In this document: piece by piece, positions 59,604-64,000 of the stretch
Layout of the letters: every line of letters begins with the position of its first letter
Numbering within the stretch: position 1 is the stretch's first letter
Assembly: GCA_006247105.1 (NCBI GenBank)
Contig: CM016927.1
Span: 310,001-374,000, forward strand
DNA length: 64,000 bases
Direction: 5' to 3'
Source: Giardia muris
Taxonomy: Eukaryota; Fornicata; Diplomonadida; Hexamitidae
Notes under the pieces: generated by a model
What the model saw: the letters and a program-made list of their open reading frames with translations, nothing else
Databases searched by the model: none
Told to the model about the DNA's origin: nothing
Made by a program: the position numbers and the translations under genes

Positions 59604-62600
59604 CTAGCGTCTATAATTTAACCCAGACGAGTAAGCCCCGATTCCAGTGGGGGTGAGTCTGGAACGCCTAGTGATTTGTGGACTTCTTGCGTTGGCTCTA
59701 TAAGAAGAACCAGTTGTGGTATTTGTACGGGTGCCAGTCAAAGAAGACCTTCTAGAAGATGGCGAGATATGAGATTCAGCTCGAGCTCCAGTTGAAACAC
59801 CAGACGACGATGAGTAGGTAACTGGCGAGACTGTCTTGAATGCTCGCGCAGTAGCACCTGTACTGGCGTTACCGCTCATCTTCGGTGAATATGGGCTGCT
59901 TGCCAATGTCCCCCTTCCTACAAGTGCAGAAGCATCGCGAGTAACGCTCCTTCCAGTGCTGGAGTCGAGCCTTCCACGGCTGGTATCATATCCTCTCCTG
60001 ACGTCTTCCTTCTTATCGCTCTCTGGGGTCTTTGGTGAACGAGACGTGTTGATTCTGCTGGATGCTGCGACTCGTGGAGACGGTTGCACGCTCTGTCTCG
60101 AGTTGACCATGACCTTCTGCGGTTGGGCCTGTACATCTCTCGAAGGTCCGTATTGATACGTCCTACTAGGTGCACTCGGTGACCGACCTGAGACCCTGGA
60201 TCCGATTGACGTCTCCTTGTGCTCGGTAAGATACGAAGATGTCCACTGGTGCACTCCTTCTCCCCTTCTTGTCTGCTCAGAAAGATTCCTTGCCACGCCT
60301 GCAGTCGTGTTGGGGCTGTATTCCTCACGCTTGTCATATCCCAACTCAGCCATGAGCTGAGCAACTGTGCTGCCGGAAGTAGCCACGCCATATCTTTGCT
60401 GGTACTCGGCAGCCGGTCTCTGAGAGGTCAATTCCCTCTGTCGATAGTTGTCGGCTCTCATCTGAGCATCTCGTGACAATAGATCTATTGGAGACAAGCG
60501 GGACTGATGGCTGATAGCAGTCCTGGCCTGTCCACCCTCCCGTTCCCTATCCATGCCGGTTTTCACCATCTCGACCAGCTCTTCACGTCCCGTCGATGCC
60601 TGGCACTGTGCGACTTGGTCTCCCCTCGTTCTAGGTTGTCCAGACACTCTCGTTGAGGTTGGCACCTCCCGGTTCTTGCTCTCGAGTGGTTGTTCTCTTG
60701 GCCTGCTTGTCACAACACTGCTGGTCATGTGCAGCTCCTCGTTCTCTTTGCGGAGAGATGCGACTTCTGCCATTGCTCTCTCTAAAGCCAGAGCAGTGTT
60801 CTTGAATTCCTTCTCCCTCTGGGATCGCTCGTCAGCCATGTTGTCACGTTCTTCCATTCTTTGACGCAACGCGGTTATCTCAACGTTATGCTTCCGCTTC
60901 AGCTCCTCTATTGCAGCCCGATAGTGGTTCTCTCGGTCTTCCCCTTCCTTCCGAAGTCTTGCTAGTTCGTTATTCAGTACTTCCAGCTGTTGGTTCTCCT
61001 TCCTACTTGCTTCAGCTTCTCGAACATTCTTCGTTTCCATTCTGTTGTATTCACGACGCAGTTCCTCATTCTCAAGGCGTAGGGCTGCAATATAATCATC
61101 CAACTCTCTTTGCTTCTTCTTGCTGGTGTTCTGAGACGCTTCCAGTTGCGCCCGAAGGTTCAGAGACTTCTCCAATTGTGCCTGTAGATCCCTGATTTCT
61201 TCCTCTCGATCTTTCACGTCTCCACGAAGTCCAATGATCTCAGCATTCAGTTGGTCGACCTCTTGGGCCTTCTTGGCCTCTTCACTGGCCTTCTGGAGTT
61301 GCTGCCTGAGGAGGTCGATCTCTTGATTCATCTGGGCTAGTTCCCCTTCTGCCCCATCTTGAGCCTTCTTGGATGATGCGAGTTGCTCCTGGAGAGACGT
61401 CTTCTCAGCAACGAGCTCTTCGATACGGGCCTGGCGGTTGGCGTTCTCCTTCTCGAGATAGGCCACGAGGGGCTGATTCTGGTCAGAGGCCTTCTGGAGG
61501 TCCTCGCACATCTTTGCATGCCTCTTGGACTCATTGATAGCATTGTCGAGCTGCTGTTTGAGTGAGGAGACTTCTGCAGTTAGCTGATCGATCTGAGCCT
61601 TGTCCTGTCGTTCCTTGTCCTCGAACTGTTTGTGGAGGGCGTTCTTCTCTTCTTTGGTCTTGGAGAGCTGGGCTTTGAGAGAGGACATCTCTTGACTCAT
61701 CTGGGAGAGCCTCTCCTCTGCTTCTCCTTGCGCCTTCTTGGAGGAGGATAGCTGCTCCTGAAGAGAAGTGTTCTCTGTGCAGATCCGATAAATCTTGTCG
61801 TCCTGCGCGACTATTGTGCTCTTCATCTCAATGAGCTGGTTCTTGAGAGAAGTGTTCTCCCCCCTCGCCTCGGCAAGGCTCTTCTCGGCCTCCTGTACTC
61901 TCCAATTCAAGGTCTCATACATTTCCCGATACTTCTTTGTCTCTTTGTTGGCCTTCTGGAGTTGTTGTTTGAGAGAGGAGACTTCCCGATTCAGTTGGGA
62001 TAGCTCCTTCTTTGTCTCATTGTGTGCATTCTTGGAAGAGGAGAGGTCTTTCTTGAGAGACTCGACTTCCGCAGTTAGTCGATCGATGCAAGCCTTGTCC
62101 CGTCGTTCCTTGTTTTCGAACTGTTTGTGGAGGGCGTCCTTTTCTTCATTGATCTTGACGAGCTTTTTCTGAAGAGAGGAAACTTCATTATTGAGACTGT
62201 CGATGATGGCAGCATTCATCTTCTGCTCGTCCATCCCTTCCTCAACTTGCTTCTGGAGCTGCTCAGCAAGTGCACGGGCCTCGCTGGCCTCATTGCGGGC
62301 GAGTCTACGATCTTCCTCGGTGTTGGCGAGCCGCTGTTGTAGCTGCCCAATATGGTCTTCAAGGGTGGTATTGCCTTCATTGAGTGCTGAAACTTCATCG
62401 ATAAGCTCCTTGTGCCGCTTCTCGTTCTCCCTCAGGGTGTCTTCCAATATCCGAATGTGTCCATCTCTTTCGTCAATCTCAGCCTGCATGCCAATATTGA
62501 CTGCTTTCAGTTGGTCGATCTCCTGGTTCTTCTTACTCAAAGTCTCCTGAAGCATTCTGAGCCGACTATCATCTACTGGTGCATCTCGTCCCTGTTTTCG

Positions 62601-63344
62601 AGGCTCATTGGGGCGAGCCGGAATACTATCATTCCGATCATCTTGGCATTGAGGGGGAAGAATGGGAACCGGGTCGATGGGATCGGCTTCGATATTCGTT
62701 TGAGCAGGCCCACTCTCGACACCACCCATCCCTCCATCACTGTGCACGTCCTTGGTTCCCTCCAGAAGCTTCAGAACGCGGGGATCTCGATACACCTCCG
62801 AGGTCTTCACGTTCAGGTTCACGCCCTTATTCTCGGCGTACCAGAGGGCGTCGTGACCTTCCGAGTCCACGAACCCCTTCTCCCTGTCCCTCAGAAGGTC
62901 GATACATTCAGGACGGGAGAAGCGGGCAGCGACCATCAAGGCAGTGGAGCCGGGAGCCATTCCATCCTTCCGTCGTGTTGTTTGCATTCCCGCCTCATCG
63001 AGGAGCAGCTCGGCGCATTCATCGAAGCCGCGATAGGAGGCGTGCATCAGGGCTGTCCAGCCGTCGGAGTTCTGAAGGCGAGACTCCTCCTTAGCCAGAA
63101 GACGAACAACCTCAGTGTGCCCGTTGTCGGCAGCAATCATAAGGGCCGTTATCTTTTGTGGGTCTGCAAGGCCACGCTCATAGGGAATGAGAGCCTCCAC
63201 GCATTCAACGAAGTTCCTCGCGGAGGCATGCATCAGGGCCGTCCAGCCACGAGTGTCACGTTGGGTTGCTTCATGGAGGTGGGCCCTGACGGCGTCGGCA
63301 TCTCCCCTTCTCGCGGCGTCAATCAGGGAACTGCCGGAACTCAT
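59604..63344 (-). CDS. Ankyrin/coiled-coil protein with Ser/Arg-rich tail (1246 residues)
   Basis: ATG 63344 follows aaataagaggaa. Ankyrin repeats at 1-195 ('GWTALMHASARNFVECVEAL', 'GWTALMHASYRGFDECAELL', 'PGSTALMVAARFSRPECIDL'), using the same phrases as the RING proteins at 12283 and 51436 but without a RING. A coiled coil of about 590 residues (about 245-835) contains internal near-repeats ('LTAEVSSLKQQL', 'EERLSQMSQEMSSL', 'KEEKNALHKQFEDKERQDK' recurring), a sign of growth by duplication. The last 400 residues are disordered, rich in Ser, Arg, Thr and Gly. Probably a structural or scaffold protein; Giardia has many such genes. Confidence 0.85.
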   Translation of the reverse strand: MSSGSSLIDAARRGDADAVRAHLHEATQRDTRGWTALMHASARNFVECVEALIPYERGLADPQKITALMIAADNGHTEVVRLLAKEESRLQNSDGWTALMHASYRGFDECAELLLDEAGMQTTRRKDGMAPGSTALMVAARFSRPECIDLLRDREKGFVDSEGHDALWYAENKGVNLNVKTSEVYRDPRVLKLLEGTKDVHSDGGMGGVESGPAQTNIEADPIDPVPILPPQCQDDRNDSIPARPNEPRKQGRDAPVDDSRLRMLQETLSKKNQEIDQLKAVNIGMQAEIDERDGHIRILEDTLRENEKRHKELIDEVSALNEGNTTLEDHIGQLQQRLANTEEDRRLARNEASEARALAEQLQKQVEEGMDEQKMNAAIIDSLNNEVSSLQKKLVKINEEKDALHKQFENKERRDKACIDRLTAEVESLKKDLSSSKNAHNETKKELSQLNREVSSLKQQLQKANKETKKYREMYETLNWRVQEAEKSLAEARGENTSLKNQLIEMKSTIVAQDDKIYRICTENTSLQEQLSSSKKAQGEAEERLSQMSQEMSSLKAQLSKTKEEKNALHKQFEDKERQDKAQIDQLTAEVSSLKQQLDNAINESKRHAKMCEDLQKASDQNQPLVAYLEKENANRQARIEELVAEKTSLQEQLASSKKAQDGAEGELAQMNQEIDLLRQQLQKASEEAKKAQEVDQLNAEIIGLRGDVKDREEEIRDLQAQLEKSLNLRAQLEASQNTSKKKQRELDDYIAALRLENEELRREYNRMETKNVREAEASRKENQQLEVLNNELARLRKEGEDRENHYRAAIEELKRKHNVEITALRQRMEERDNMADERSQREKEFKNTALALERAMAEVASLRKENEELHMTSSVVTSRPREQPLESKNREVPTSTRVSGQPRTRGDQVAQCQASTGREELVEMVKTGMDREREGGQARTAISHQSRLSPIDLLSRDAQMRADNYRQRELTSQRPAAEYQQRYGVATSGSTVAQLMAELGYDKREEYSPNTTAGVARNLSEQTRRGEGVHQWTSSYLTEHKETSIGSRVSGRSPSAPSRTYQYGPSRDVQAQPQKVMVNSRQSVQPSPRVAASSRINTSRSPKTPESDKKEDVRRGYDTSRGRLDSSTGRSVTRDASALVGRGTLASSPYSPKMSGNASTGATARAFKTVSPVTYSSSSGVSTGARAESHISPSSRRSSLTGTRTNTTTGSSYRANARSPQITRRSRLTPTGIGAYSSGLNYRR

Positions 63345-64000
63345 TTCCTCTTATTTCGCCCCGCATGATTCGCGTCAGCTCAGAGGCCACGGCCTACTGG
63401 AAGATTGAGTGAACCCCAGAGGTGTAGGCACTGAATGAGAGATGTTGCACACTGGTCTGGGAGCGAAGATGGACGGGAGACCAAGGGACGCGGTCTGTCC
63501 TGTTCCACAATGCATCAGTGGAGGATCATCTGTGAAGGGGATGCTACAGCAGATGAGCCCCAGACCTGAGAGGGATAAGGGCGGAGGTCGTGCAAGCAGC
63601 GGAAGGACTGAGGGAAAATTATGTCGGGAGGCTCCAGTCCGCCCCAAGCGGGACTGATCTGGTGCAGGACCGAGGCGAGTTGACCCACTGACGTCTCGGT
63701 ATTGCAGAGATGGTTAGGTGGCGTCGAAGCAATGGGAGATTCCATTCAACGGCTCTTCTTCAGTGTCGCGGCGATGATGCATCTCGAACTGCGACTCTGA
63801 GCTGGGAGCTTCGGAAAGAACTTACGGGCTTGAGGTGAAGCGGACCGGGACGTATCTGGACACGTTCCACTCGTTCCCACGAACGGGCAAGCCGGCCAGC
63901 ATTCACTTGGAGCCGACAGGTTCCGAATGACACACCTGTACACAGCCAAGAGAGAATGGGGGCTTGAAGTCTACGACGCTGAGTCTGGAAGCGCTGAACC
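63345..64000. other. 656-bp right end without a recognisable gene
   Basis: After the promoter of the 1246-residue gene (AT patch within 63345-63360), frames on both strands are short and start at non-ATG codons or lack protein character. Between about 63800 and 63990 two plus frames look faintly coding ('YGLEVKRTGTYLDTFHSF', 'YTAKREWGLEVYDAESG'), perhaps a remnant or the edge of something beyond the window. Confidence 0.35.

Overview
The window looks like nuclear DNA of a Giardia-type diplomonad (inference). The evidence is: 38 gene-like units packed almost end to end on both strands with no recognisable introns; start codons sitting directly behind short AT-rich patches; AGTRAA-type poly(A) signals touching stop codons; and the gene families that mark this lineage (NEK-like kinases, ankyrin 'protein 21.1'-like proteins, ankyrin+coiled-coil giants, a variant-surface-protein (VSP) fragment and a high-cysteine membrane protein). 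The very tight spacing and fairly GC-rich coding sequence would suit Giardia muris better than G. intestinalis, but no species was tested.

Layout. 1-11.9 kb: C-terminus of proteasome lid subunit Rpn5, Ap4A phosphorylase-like, PIG-A, a Pro-rich protein, a DHHC palmitoyltransferase, an ankyrin/coiled-coil protein, an RFC1-type AAA+ protein, an unknown protein, a PlsC-like protein and RPB8. 12-18 kb: ankyrin-RING protein, a NEK-like kinase fused to a TM2 membrane domain, and a coiled-coil protein. 18-30.6 kb: uS4, a Pumilio protein, a WD40 protein, a NEIL1-like DNA glycosylase, GINS subunit Sld5, an Rrp15-like protein, V-ATPase subunit H, a longin R-SNARE, a 62-residue protein, two coiled-coil proteins and a BZW/5MP protein. 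30.6-37.5 kb: two identical inverted tRNA-Pro(AGG) genes bracket a pseudokinase-ankyrin protein, a large unknown protein, a Grc3/Nol9 polynucleotide kinase and a PTRHD1-like protein. 37.5-51.2 kb: a 1491-residue ankyrin/coiled-coil protein, poly(A) polymerase, a giant Ada2-like protein (1686 residues), an APC-family transporter and an ITPase. 

After about 51.3 kb the character changes to an accessory zone. It holds a frameshifted ankyrin-RING gene, a headless and tailless VSP fragment, a NEK C-lobe fragment, more than 1 kb of decayed sequence, an intact 894-residue EGF-like/high-cysteine surface protein, a propeller-like unknown gene whose upstream part looks frame-broken, a 1246-residue ankyrin/coiled-coil protein and a gene-free end.

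How it fits together: the core part is housekeeping (proteolysis, transcription, rRNA and mRNA processing, translation, DNA replication and repair, GPI and lipid metabolism, vesicle fusion, acidification). The lineage-specific part is signalling and scaffold proteins (NEK, ankyrin, coiled coil) and surface proteins. Many genes overlap at 3' ends or share promoters of 1-60 bp, so promoter and terminator signals often lie inside neighbouring coding sequence. No operon, CRISPR or insertion sequence was seen. All family calls come from reading the protein sequences by eye; none was checked by a database search.
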